Source: Lichenicoccus sp963693035 (GTDB taxonomy: Bacteria; Pseudomonadota; Alphaproteobacteria; Acetobacterales; Acetobacteraceae). From it: a stretch of 64,000 nt of DNA. Position 1 is the first letter of the stretch, and each line of letters begins with the position of its first letter. The notes under the pieces were generated by a model. That model saw only the letters and a list, made by a program, of their open reading frames with translations. It had not been told where the DNA came from and searched no databases. The DNA lies in assembly GCA_963693035.2 (NCBI GenBank), contig CAXMMQ010000003.1, forward strand, positions 620,001 to 684,000. Reading direction: 5' to 3'. Both the position numbers and the translations under genes were made by a program. This document shows, piece by piece, positions 34,104 to 42,215 of this stretch.

Positions 34104-34839
34104 GCGGGCGCCGCTCATCGGCGTCAGCCTCAAGATGTACATGGGGCTCGCGCGCACCCGGGCCTGGATGGCGGACCTTGCCGCGATGGTCGTCGCGGCG
34201 CCACCGGCGTCGGTCGAGCTGTTCGTGATCCCGGGCTTCCTCTCGATCGCCGACGCGGTGCAGGCCCTCCGCGGCACCGGCGTCGCGATCGGCGCGCAGG
34301 ACGTGTTCTGGGAGGATGCCGGCGCCTATACCGGCGAGGTGTCGGCGCCGATGCTGGCCGAGGCCGGCTGCCGGTATGTCGAGATCGGGCACGCGGAGCG
34401 GCGCGCGCTGTTCGGCGAGACCGATGCGGACGTGGCGCTGAAAGTCGGGGCGAGCGTCCGCGCCGGCCTGGTGCCGGTGCTGTGCGTCGGCGAGATCGAA
34501 GAGGGCGAGCCGGAGGCGGCGGTCGCCGCCTGCGCGCTGCAGATCGATGCCGCGCTGGACGGGATCCCGCCCGCGAGCGAGATCGTCGTCGCCTACGAGC
34601 CGGTCTGGGCGATCGGCGCGCCCAGGCCGGCGTCGGCGCCGCATATCCGTGCGGTGGCGCACGGCCTGCGGCGGCATCTCGCACGCAGCCCCAACGCCCG
34701 CCTGATCTATGGCGGCAGCGCCGGGCCCGGCTTGCTGGGTTCGCTCGAAGGCGCGGTGGACGGGCTGTTCCTGGGTCGTTTCGCACACGATATCGAAGCC
34801 TTGAAGACGGTGCTCGCGGAAGCCGCCGACAGAAAATGA
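34096..34839 (+). CDS. triose-phosphate-isomerase-family protein (sugar-phosphate isomerase)
   Basis: A 247-residue TIM barrel. The catalytic set is kept: Lys in IGVSLKMYMG, His in VEIGHAERRALFGE, Glu in VVAYEPVWAIGAP, and the phosphate loop IYGGSAGPGLLG. The usual NWKMN is SLKMY and GHSERR is GHAERR, so residues that contact the triose are changed. Known TIM paralogues linked to DAK-type kinases (LerI, EryH) interconvert L-erythrulose-1-phosphate and D-erythrulose-4-phosphate. The gene overlaps the kinase by eight bases, which strengthens this reading. A plain glycolytic TpiA role is the alternative. Confidence 0.85.
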   Translation: MAERAPLIGVSLKMYMGLARTRAWMADLAAMVVAAPPASVELFVIPGFLSIADAVQALRGTGVAIGAQDVFWEDAGAYTGEVSAPMLAEAGCRYVEIGHAERRALFGETDADVALKVGASVRAGLVPVLCVGEIEEGEPEAAVAACALQIDAALDGIPPASEIVVAYEPVWAIGAPRPASAPHIRAVAHGLRRHLARSPNARLIYGGSAGPGLLGSLEGAVDGLFLGRFAHDIEALKTVLAEAADRK

Positions 34840-34852
34840 CAGGGAGCAGGCC

Positions 34853-35818
34853 ATGATTGAGAAGATCAACACCGTCGCCGTGGTCGGGGCCGGCTACATG
34901 GGCGGCGGCATCGCGCAGTCGCTCGCGCTCGCCGGCATGCAGGTGACGCTGGCCGACGTCTCGGCGGCGGCCACGCATGCCTCGCTCGAGCGCCTGCTCA
35001 AGGAGAGCGCGCAGTTCGAGGAGCAGGGCCTGTTCCCCAACGGCGCCACCGAGGCGATCCGCGCCAACCTCAAGGCGGCGGACTCGATCGAGGAGGCCGT
35101 CGCCGGCGTCGACTTCATCGAGGAGGCGGTGCCGGAAGTGCCCGCGATCAAGCATGACGTGCTCAAGCGTATCTGCGCGGCGGCCCGCCCCGAGGCGATC
35201 ATCGGCACCAACACCTCGACGCTGCCGGTGCATACGCTGGCCCCGGCGGTGACCCATCCCGAGCGCTTCCTGACGGTGCATTTCAGCAACCCGGCGCCGT
35301 TCATCCCGGGTGTCGAGCTGGTCTCCGGCAAGGAAACCGATCCGGCCATCGTGCCGGTGGTCAAGGACATGCTGGCGCGCGCCGGGCGCCGAGGTGCCGA
35401 GGTCGCCGATACGCCCGGCTTCGTGCTGAACCGGCTGCAATACGTGCTGCTCAAGGAGGCGATGTCGATCGTCGAGGAGGGCATCGCCTCGCCGGAAGAT
35501 GTCGACACCATCGTCTCCACCACGTTCGGCTTCCGGCTCGCATTCTTCGGCCCGTTCGCGATCGCGGACATGGCCGGCCTCGACGTCTATGCGAACTGCT
35601 TCAAGACCTTCGAGGACGCCTATGGCGAGCGTCTGGCGACGCCGGCGATCCTGAAGTCGCTGGTGGCGGAAGGCAAGTTCGGCACCAAGAGCGGCGAGGG
35701 GCTGACCGGCAAGTTCACGCCCGAGCAGCTCGCCGGCCTGATCGCCTACCGCAACAAGGCGTATGCCCGCATGGGCCAGCTGATGGACGAGCTCGGCCCG
35801 TCGCCGCTGCGCCAGTAG
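34853..35818 (+). CDS. 3-hydroxyacyl-CoA-dehydrogenase-family NAD-dependent dehydrogenase
   Basis: A 321-residue two-domain dehydrogenase. VAVVGAGYMGGGIAQSLA binds NAD, IIGTNTSTLPV and TVHFSNPAPFIPGVELV carry the conserved Asn/Ser and catalytic His, and DTPGFVLNRLQYVLL starts the helical domain. The single C-terminal domain and sugar-gene context favour a polyol- or sugar-acid dehydrogenase (gulonate-3-dehydrogenase-like) over beta-oxidation. It starts 13 bases after the TIM-family gene, with an AGGGAGC ribosome site, as the last gene of the run. A CoA substrate cannot be excluded. Confidence 0.82.
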   Translation: MIEKINTVAVVGAGYMGGGIAQSLALAGMQVTLADVSAAATHASLERLLKESAQFEEQGLFPNGATEAIRANLKAADSIEEAVAGVDFIEEAVPEVPAIKHDVLKRICAAARPEAIIGTNTSTLPVHTLAPAVTHPERFLTVHFSNPAPFIPGVELVSGKETDPAIVPVVKDMLARAGRRGAEVADTPGFVLNRLQYVLLKEAMSIVEEGIASPEDVDTIVSTTFGFRLAFFGPFAIADMAGLDVYANCFKTFEDAYGERLATPAILKSLVAEGKFGTKSGEGLTGKFTPEQLAGLIAYRNKAYARMGQLMDELGPSPLRQ

Positions 35819-35859
35819 CCTCTACCGGTCCCCTCGGCGGGAGCGCCGCCGGCGGGGCC

Positions 35860-36354
35860 TCAGCGGACGAACACCCGCACCTCGGCATCCCTGGCCGCCG
35901 GGTCCGCGGATGCGCTCATCTCGACCTGCAGGGACGAGGCGCCGTCGCCGGTGATCGCCTGCGCCACCGCCCGGCCCTGGCTGTCGATCACCGCCCGCAG
36001 CGCCGTCGCCTGCGTCTGCGCATCGGCACCGGGCTCGACGCGGGCGATGCTCTGCACGGTGAACAGCACGTTCGGCTTGCGGGCGAGCGCCGCGTGCACC
36101 GCGGCGGCAAGGCGGGGCTGCCAGTCCTCGGGCGCCTCGCGGGTCGGCACCACCAGCAGCGGCGGCACCGGCGCCGGCCCGGCGACGGCGACTACCGGCA
36201 CGTGCGCCACCGGCTTGCGGCCGGCATTCCTGTCGAAGGTGCGCTGGTCGACCAGCTTGCAGCCGCCCAGCAGGGCAAGGGTCGGCAGCATCGCTGCAAG
36301 CAGTCCGATCGCCAGGAAGCGGACGTTTAAGGGGGTCGCGAAAATCGGCTGCAT
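35860..36354 (-). CDS. putative lipoprotein, 164 aa
   Basis: It starts MQPIFATPLNVRFLAIGL and has a lipobox at LALLGGC, so the mature N-terminus would be an acylated cysteine near residue 32. The mature part includes EDWQPRLAAAVHAALARKPN, VEPGADAQTQATALRAV and a beta-rich end (DAEVRVFVR). The gene faces the dehydrogenase on the other strand and is divergent from the transketolase-like gene. No family is recognised; an envelope protein is inferred from the lipobox alone. Confidence 0.7.
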   Translation of the reverse strand: MQPIFATPLNVRFLAIGLLAAMLPTLALLGGCKLVDQRTFDRNAGRKPVAHVPVVAVAGPAPVPPLLVVPTREAPEDWQPRLAAAVHAALARKPNVLFTVQSIARVEPGADAQTQATALRAVIDSQGRAVAQAITGDGASSLQVEMSASADPAARDAEVRVFVR

Positions 36355-36476
36355 GTCGCGGCAGACGTTGCAGGAACGCGCCTTGCGTCACAAGAGGCCG
36401 GCTTGCCCCGCGCCGCGTGGCGCTCCTGCCCAGCCCGGCTTGCCGGGCGTGGCGTCGCACTCCTATACGACAGGGC

Positions 36477-38444
36477 ATGGATGCAGAGCTGCTGCTGGAG
36501 CATCGCACCAAGAGGCCGGGCGGCATCCCGGACGAGTTCGGCGACCGCATCGCGAGGATTGCGGGCGCTCCGGCGCAGGCCCTCGCGGCCGCCCTCCGTC
36601 TGGCCGTTTCGCGTCAGCCGCAGGGCCAGACGGACTCTGGGCTCGGCATGGCCGACGCCGCGAGCCTGCTCTGGAGCCGGATGCTCAGGTTCGACGCCGC
36701 CGATCCGCACTGGCCGGACCGCGACCGCTTCGTGGTATCCGGCGCGCGCTTTGCGCCGCTGCTGCGCGCACTCCTCGGCCTGACCGGCGAGCAGGTCGCA
36801 CCCGACGGACAGCTGTTCGGGTTCGGCCAGCATCCGGGCGTCGAGATGGCGGTCGGGCCAGCCGGCCAGGGGATTGCGACCGGCGCCGGCATGGCGCTCG
36901 CAGAGCGGCTGCTCGCCGCCCGCTTCGGCCACTCGCTGGTCGATCACCGCACCTGGGTGTTGGCCTGCGAGACCGATCTGGCCGCCGGCGTCGCGCTGGA
37001 AGCCGCGGCACTGGCTGGGCAGCTTCGCCTCGACCGGCTGTGCGTGCTGTTCGAGATGGATGCGGGGCGTGCCGCCGGCGGCGAGACCGGCGGCCCGATG
37101 GTACGCTTTGCCGCCTGCGGCTGGTCGGTGCGGAGCGTCGATGCGCACGATCCGGAGGCGCTGGCGCAGGCACTTGCCGGCGCGCTGCGCAGCCGGCGGC
37201 CGAACCTGATTGCCTGCCGGGTGCGCGAGGATGCAGCCACGACCGGGCGCGAGCACGCGGCGCCGGCCGCGCCGCTCGTGTGGCGCGAATATGGCAGCCG
37301 GGGTGCGACCTCGCGCCGGAGCTGGCTCAAGCGCCTGGTGCGGCATCGCCAGCGCGAGGAGTTCGAGCGGGTCATCGCCGGCCACCTGCCGCCGCACTGG
37401 CGCCGGGACTGGCGCGGCGCCTTCAGGCCGCTCGATGGGCATGCCGCCATTCCCGCCGGCACCCGTTCCGCATCACCCCTGGCGCCGGTCGAGACCCTGC
37501 TCGAGCTGCTGCCGGAATTCGTCGGCGCCTCCTCGGCCCCGGGCGGCCAGCGGGCGGAGCCGGCGCTGCAGATCGGCCGCCGACTATGTTTCGGCACCCA
37601 GGAGCACGCGATGGCGGCGCTGCTCAACGGCGTCGCGCTGCATGGTGGCCTGATCGCCTGCGGCACCGCCTCCTTCATCTCGGTAGACCGCATGCGGCCG
37701 GCGCTCCGGCTTGGCGCGCTGATGCGCAGGCAGGTCATCCACCTGCTGACCGATGACGGGCTGGCGCTGGGCGAGGACGGCGCCGCCTGGCAGCCGGTGG
37801 AGCAGTTGGCCAGCCTGCGCGCGATGCCGAACGTCGCCGTGTTCCGGCCGGCCGACACGATCGAGCTGATGGAGTGCTGGGACCTCGCCCTGCACCGCGC
37901 CGACGGCCCGAGCGTGATTGCGGTTCCGGCAGAAATGCCCCAGCCAGCGACTCCGCGGCGGCTGGCCGGCAATGCCTGCGCACGCGGTGGCTACGTGGTG
38001 GCCGAGGCCGACGTGCGCGACACCGGCAGGCCGGCCGCGACGCACGGCGCGCGCCGGGACGTGACGTTGATTGCGACCGGACCGGAGCTGGCGGTGGCGC
38101 TCGAGGCCCGGCTGCGGCTCGCGCGCCGCCAGATCGCGGCGGCTGTCGTCTCGCTGCCCTGTTGGGAGCTGTTCTCGCGCCAGGGCCCGGCCTATCGTGA
38201 GGCGATCCTCGGCACCGCGCCGCGGGTCGGCATCGAGGCAGCGTCCGGTTTCGGCTGGGAACGCTGGCTCGGAGCGGACGGCGTCTTCATCGGCATGGAC
38301 GAATTCGGCGTGCCTGCCCCGGCGGACGAGCTCTACCGGCAATTCGGCATCACCCCGGAGGCAGTGGCAGAGCGTGTGCATCGCAGGCTGCGCGTTCCCG
38401 GGCGCGCCGAGGCGCGTCGATCAAAATCCGGCGGCCATCCATAG
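36477..38444 (+). CDS. transketolase-like protein with degenerate cofactor sites
   Basis: A 655-residue protein colinear with transketolase: GVEMAVGPAGQGIATGAGMA in the first domain, FGTQEHAMAALLNGVALHGG in the second and MDEFGVPAPADELYRQFGIT in the third. Key residues are missing. The GHPE loop reads FGFGQHPG. The ThDP-Mg motif GDG...N is replaced by ACETDLAAG and FEMDA. The usual THDS reads TDDG. The EHAM glutamate that activates ThDP remains. It stands where tkt normally sits, 30 bases before gap. It may be a pseudo-enzyme or regulator, or a decaying copy. The reading frame is intact, so selection probably persists. Confidence 0.82.
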   Translation: MDAELLLEHRTKRPGGIPDEFGDRIARIAGAPAQALAAALRLAVSRQPQGQTDSGLGMADAASLLWSRMLRFDAADPHWPDRDRFVVSGARFAPLLRALLGLTGEQVAPDGQLFGFGQHPGVEMAVGPAGQGIATGAGMALAERLLAARFGHSLVDHRTWVLACETDLAAGVALEAAALAGQLRLDRLCVLFEMDAGRAAGGETGGPMVRFAACGWSVRSVDAHDPEALAQALAGALRSRRPNLIACRVREDAATTGREHAAPAAPLVWREYGSRGATSRRSWLKRLVRHRQREEFERVIAGHLPPHWRRDWRGAFRPLDGHAAIPAGTRSASPLAPVETLLELLPEFVGASSAPGGQRAEPALQIGRRLCFGTQEHAMAALLNGVALHGGLIACGTASFISVDRMRPALRLGALMRRQVIHLLTDDGLALGEDGAAWQPVEQLASLRAMPNVAVFRPADTIELMECWDLALHRADGPSVIAVPAEMPQPATPRRLAGNACARGGYVVAEADVRDTGRPAATHGARRDVTLIATGPELAVALEARLRLARRQIAAAVVSLPCWELFSRQGPAYREAILGTAPRVGIEAASGFGWERWLGADGVFIGMDEFGVPAPADELYRQFGITPEAVAERVHRRLRVPGRAEARRSKSGGHP

Positions 38445-38474
38445 GGCCGACCAGCATGGAAAGGATCTAGAGCA

Positions 38475-39494
38475 ATGGCTGTGAAGGTTGCCATCAACGG
38501 CTTCGGGCGGATCGGCCGCCTGGTTCTGCGCGGCATCATCGAGAGCGGCCGCACCGATGTGGAGGTGATCGCGATCAACGACCTCGGCTCGGTCGCCGAC
38601 AACGCGCACCTGCTGCGCTACGACAGCGTGCATGGCCGGTTTCCGGGCAAGGTGACCGCCGAGGGCGACACCATCGCCATCGAGGCGAATGGCCGCACCT
38701 ACGGCCCGATCAAGGTCTCGGCCGAGCGCGACCCGCAGAAGGTGCCGTACCAGGGGGTCGACGTGGCGATGGAATGCACCGGCCTGTTCACCAAGAAGGA
38801 AGCAGCCGCGCAGCTCATCACCGCGGGTGCGCGCAAGGTGCTGGTCTCGGCGCCGGCGGACGGGGTGGACGCCACCATCGTGTTCGGCGTGAACCAGAAC
38901 ACCATCACCAAGGAGATGACGGTGATCTCCAACGCGTCGTGCACCACCAACTGCCTGGCGCCGATGGCCCGCGTGCTGGACGACGCCTACGGCATCGAGC
39001 GCGGTTACATGGTGACGATCCACAGCTATACCGGCGACCAGCGCACGGTGGACACGCTGCACAAGGACCCGCACCGCGCCCGTGCGGCGGCGCTCAACAT
39101 GATCCCGACCAGCACCGGGGCGGCGCGCGCCGTGGGCCTGGTGCTGCCGCAGCTCAAGGGCCGCCTCGACGGCACCGCGATCCGGGTGCCGACGCCGAAC
39201 GTCTCGCTGGTGTCGCTCGACTTCGTGCCGCGCACCGTGCCGGGCAGCGTCGCCGAGGTGAACAACCTGTTCCGCGATGCCGCCGAGGGCGCGCTGAAGG
39301 GCATCCTGGTGTACAGCACCGACCCCTGCGTCAGCACCGACTTCAACCATGTGGTCGCGTCCTGCTCGTTCGATGCCACCCAGACCTCGCTGATCGATGG
39401 CGGCAAGCTGGTGCGCGTGTGCGGCTGGTACGACAACGAGTGGGGCTTCTCGAACCGTATGGCGGACACCGCCGCGTTGTTCGGCGCCCTCTGA
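38475..39494 (+). CDS. gap: glyceraldehyde-3-phosphate dehydrogenase
   Basis: NAD(P)-dependent oxidation of glyceraldehyde-3-phosphate to 1,3-bisphosphoglycerate. The protein has 339 residues with INGFGRIGRLVLRG at the dinucleotide site, the active-site SNASCTTNCLAPMA with the nucleophilic cysteine, and GWYDNEWGFSNRM at the end. An Asp in AINDL after beta-2 suggests NAD preference. The start has AAAGGAT upstream. pgk begins within the stop codon, so the two are tightly coupled in the usual gap-pgk operon. Confidence 0.96.
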   Translation: MAVKVAINGFGRIGRLVLRGIIESGRTDVEVIAINDLGSVADNAHLLRYDSVHGRFPGKVTAEGDTIAIEANGRTYGPIKVSAERDPQKVPYQGVDVAMECTGLFTKKEAAAQLITAGARKVLVSAPADGVDATIVFGVNQNTITKEMTVISNASCTTNCLAPMARVLDDAYGIERGYMVTIHSYTGDQRTVDTLHKDPHRARAAALNMIPTSTGAARAVGLVLPQLKGRLDGTAIRVPTPNVSLVSLDFVPRTVPGSVAEVNNLFRDAAEGALKGILVYSTDPCVSTDFNHVVASCSFDATQTSLIDGGKLVRVCGWYDNEWGFSNRMADTAALFGAL

Positions 39495-40744
39495 TGTCGG
39501 CGGACCCGGTTGTTCCCGAAGCTCAGCAGGCCGGCTTCCGGACCATCGAGGGGCTCGACTGCAAGGGCAAGCGCGTGCTGCTGCGCGCCGACCTCAACGT
39601 ACCGGTGCGGGACGGCCGGATCACCGACCTCACCCGCCTCGACCGCCTGACGCCCACCATCCGCGAACTGGCCGACAAGGGTGCGAGGGTCATCGTGGTC
39701 AGCCATTTTGATCGGCCCAAAGGCGTGCGGGTGCCGTCGATGTCGCTGGCGCCAATCGGCGAGGCGCTGGCCGGCGTGCTCGGCCATCCGGTGCATTTTG
39801 CCGCCGACTGCATCGGACCCGAGGCGGAGGCGGCGGTGGCGGCCCTGCAGGATGGCGACGTGCTGGTGCTGGAGAACACCCGCTACCATGTCGGCGAGGA
39901 AGCCAACGACCCGGAGATGGCACGCGGGCTTGCAGCGCTCGCCGACATCTATGTAAACGACGCCTTTTCCGCGGCGCATCGGGCGCATGCCAGCACCGAG
40001 GGGGTGGCGCACCACCTGCCCGCCCATGCCGGGCGGCTGATGCAGGCGGAACTCACCGCGCTGACCCTGGCGCTGGAGCATCCCGAGCGTCCGGTCGGCG
40101 CCATCGTCGGCGGCGCCAAGGTCTCCACCAAGCTCGACCTGATCGGCAACATCCTCGGCCGCGTCGACGTGCTGATCATCGGCGGCGCGATGGCCAACAC
40201 CTTCCTGGCGGCGCAAGGCATCGAGGTCGGGCGCTCGCTGCAGGAGCCGGGCATGCACGACACCGCGCGCACGATCCTGGAGCAGGCGCACGCCCGCGGC
40301 TGCGAGATTTTGCTGCCGGTCGATGCCGTCACCGCGACCGAGTTCAAGGCGCATGCACCGACGCGGACGGTGCCGATCGCCGGGGTGCCGGCGGATGCGA
40401 TGATCCTGGATTGCGGACCCGAGACGGTGGCGCTGCTCAGCAGGCGAATCGGCGGGCTGCGGACCCTGGTCTGGAACGGCCCGATGGGCGCGTTCGAGAC
40501 GCCGCCGTTCGATGCCGGCACCAAGGCGCTGGCCCTGGTGGTGGCCGCGCTGACCGAGGCCGGCACGCTGCGCTCGGTGGCCGGCGGCGGCGATACCGTC
40601 TCGGCGCTGCGCCAGGCCGGGGTGATGGACAAGATGTCCTACGTCTCGACGGCGGGGGGTGCCTTCCTGGAATGGCTAGAGGGCAAGATCCTGCCGGGCA
40701 TCCAGGCCCTGGACGCACTGGCCGGCATCGTGCTGCCGCGCTGA
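39494..40744 (+). CDS. pgk: phosphoglycerate kinase
   Basis: Transfers phosphate from 1,3-bisphosphoglycerate to ADP. The 416-residue protein has VLLRADLNVPVRDGRITD (family signature), SHFDRPKGVR, LENTRYHVGEEAND, VGGAKVSTKLDLI and the ATP loop VAGGGDTVSALRQAGV. The usual HLGRPKG reads HFDRPKG. The ATG shares one base with the gap stop (TGATG). A leader of about 15 residues precedes the conserved core. No other gene of the run follows; the 3' gap contains a small possible ORF. Confidence 0.95.
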   Translation: MSADPVVPEAQQAGFRTIEGLDCKGKRVLLRADLNVPVRDGRITDLTRLDRLTPTIRELADKGARVIVVSHFDRPKGVRVPSMSLAPIGEALAGVLGHPVHFAADCIGPEAEAAVAALQDGDVLVLENTRYHVGEEANDPEMARGLAALADIYVNDAFSAAHRAHASTEGVAHHLPAHAGRLMQAELTALTLALEHPERPVGAIVGGAKVSTKLDLIGNILGRVDVLIIGGAMANTFLAAQGIEVGRSLQEPGMHDTARTILEQAHARGCEILLPVDAVTATEFKAHAPTRTVPIAGVPADAMILDCGPETVALLSRRIGGLRTLVWNGPMGAFETPPFDAGTKALALVVAALTEAGTLRSVAGGGDTVSALRQAGVMDKMSYVSTAGGAFLEWLEGKILPGIQALDALAGIVLPR

Positions 40745-40816
40745 GCCGGTAGCGGGTCGCTTTCGAGGCTCTGCGGCTTAACCGGTTCTTAAGCGGCGAG
40801 GGCCGATGGTCGCTGG

Positions 40817-41017
40817 ATGATCAGTCCCAGCAGCCTTTCGGCCTTTTCGGTGCTTCGACCGGCGATCCCCACGGCCGCGCCGGCGACCGGCGCCAACCCG
40901 CGTAGCGTGCAGGTGGCCGATGCCGCCGGTGCCCAGCCGATGGCGCCGGTCGGGCAGCGCCCGGCGCAGCCGGATCCGACCGCCCGGCGCGGCAGCCTGC
41001 TCGACCGGATGGCCTGA
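40817..41017 (+). CDS. possible small protein, 66 aa
   Basis: The 365-base gap between pgk and the Nudix gene contains this ORF, which starts MISPSSLSAFSVLRPAIPTA and ends RRGSLLDRMA. It is Ala/Pro-rich with no membrane span or motif. The composition resembles low-complexity small proteins of GC-rich genomes, and a chance ORF is about as likely. Just before it the sequence cttaaccggttcttaag is a loose palindrome, perhaps part of the pgk terminator. Confidence 0.35.
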   Translation: MISPSSLSAFSVLRPAIPTAAPATGANPRSVQVADAAGAQPMAPVGQRPAQPDPTARRGSLLDRMA

Positions 41018-41109
41018 GGCGGCGCGCACGGGCTTCAAGTTCGGTAACGGTTTATGTCGTTGCGGTAAAATCATTTGCCGTGGCCGGGTGATCCGTTCAC
41101 GTTATCTCG

Positions 41110-41733
41110 ATGTCTCGCTTCTCCCGCATCGTGCCCGACGGCGATCATCGCGAGCGGGTGTCCTGCCTCGATTGTGGCCATGTCTTCTACGAGAACCCCA
41201 AGCCTGTGGTGGGCGCGGTGGTCTCGCATGACGGCAGGGTGCTGCTGTGCCGGCGCGCGATCGAGCCGCGGCTTGGCTTTTGGACTCTGCCGGCCGGCTA
41301 CATGGAACTCGGCGAGACCACCGAGGAAGGCGCGCGCCGCGAGGTGCAGGAGGAAGCCGGGGCGGTGATCGCCACCGACGGGATCCTGGCGCTGTTCAGC
41401 ATCAGCCGGATCGGCCAGGTCCAGATCATCTATCGTGCCCGCTTCGCCGACCCTGACCGCCCCGACTTCCATGCGGGCGAGGAGAGCCTGGAGGTCGGGC
41501 TGTTTGCCTGGGACGACATTCCCTGGAATGAGCTTGCCTTTCCCACGGTGCGCTGGGCACTGGAGGCCTGGCACCTCGCCGGCGACGGTCCGCTGCTCGC
41601 CCCCCATGGCAATCCCGAGGAAGATCCGCGCGGCGACATGCCGCCGCACGGCCTGCATGCCGACGCCCCGATGGCGCCCGTGATGACGACGCCCCTGACG
41701 ACGCCCCTGACGACGCCCCTGACGACGCAATGA
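41110..41733 (+). CDS. Nudix hydrolase with zinc-ribbon-like N-terminus
   Basis: A 207-residue hydrolase acting on a nucleoside diphosphate linked to another moiety. The Nudix box is complete in GYMELGETTEEGARREVQEE. It is preceded by RVSCLDCGHVFYENPKPVV, half of a zinc-ribbon as found in NudC-like and YgdP-like relatives. The FADPDRPDFHAGEESLEVGLF segment is typical of the ADP-ribose/FAD pyrophosphatase-like group. The last 15 residues are a repetitive Thr/Pro/Leu tail encoded by 12-base repeats. The next gene overlaps its stop. Confidence 0.88.
   Translation: MSRFSRIVPDGDHRERVSCLDCGHVFYENPKPVVGAVVSHDGRVLLCRRAIEPRLGFWTLPAGYMELGETTEEGARREVQEEAGAVIATDGILALFSISRIGQVQIIYRARFADPDRPDFHAGEESLEVGLFAWDDIPWNELAFPTVRWALEAWHLAGDGPLLAPHGNPEEDPRGDMPPHGLHADAPMAPVMTTPLTTPLTTPLTTQ
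41686..41728. repeat. 12-base tandem repeat in the Nudix gene 3' end
   Basis: Three exact copies of acgacgcccctg plus a seven-base partial copy encode the Thr-Thr-Pro-Leu repeats at the C-terminus of the Nudix protein. The length of 12 keeps the frame, so copy number could vary without disrupting the protein or the overlapping start of the next gene. Confidence 0.9.
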
Positions 41734-42176
41734 GAAAGGCCACGTCAACGATGGTGCAAGCCAAGCCGGTCCGGCTGTTCGCCCTGATGGTGGCCGCCGC
41801 CTGCCTGTTGCCGCCCGGCGTCGCGCGCGCCGCCGACAGCCAGGATCTGGCACCGCGCAATGCCGGCCAGGACCCGGCACCGCGCACGATCGATGCCATC
41901 CCGCTCGACAACATGGCGCTGTCCACCGGGCTGGTGGTGCAGGCGCATGCCGAGGTGCTGCGGCCGGCGCCGCTGCCGGATCCCGATGTCTCGGCACCCG
42001 GTCCGAGCAGCGAGGCGCTCGAGGCGCAGGCCAATCCCAGTGTCGCGCCCGACCTGTTCAACCCGCAGGCGCATGTCGCCGGCGACGGCTATGCCGCCGG
42101 ATCGTCGATCGATGCCGACCATAACAACCGCCACTCGACCGGCGGCGGCATGAGCCTGTCGATCCCGGTACAGTAG
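41730..42176 (+). CDS. exported hypothetical protein, 148 aa
   Basis: It starts with a signal peptide (PVRLFALMVAAACLLPPG, cleavage after ARA) and continues as a low-complexity, Pro/Ala/Asp-rich mature part with NPQAHVAGDGYAAGSS near the end. No fold is apparent. The ATG overlaps the Nudix stop (ATGA), so it depends on translation of that gene. Periplasmic or secreted location is inferred from the signal; the function is unknown. Confidence 0.65.
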   Translation: MRKATSTMVQAKPVRLFALMVAAACLLPPGVARAADSQDLAPRNAGQDPAPRTIDAIPLDNMALSTGLVVQAHAEVLRPAPLPDPDVSAPGPSSEALEAQANPSVAPDLFNPQAHVAGDGYAAGSSIDADHNNRHSTGGGMSLSIPVQ

Positions 42177-42215
42177 GCCCGGTCCGGCAGGGGCCCGTCA
42201 CAGCAGCCGACCGTC

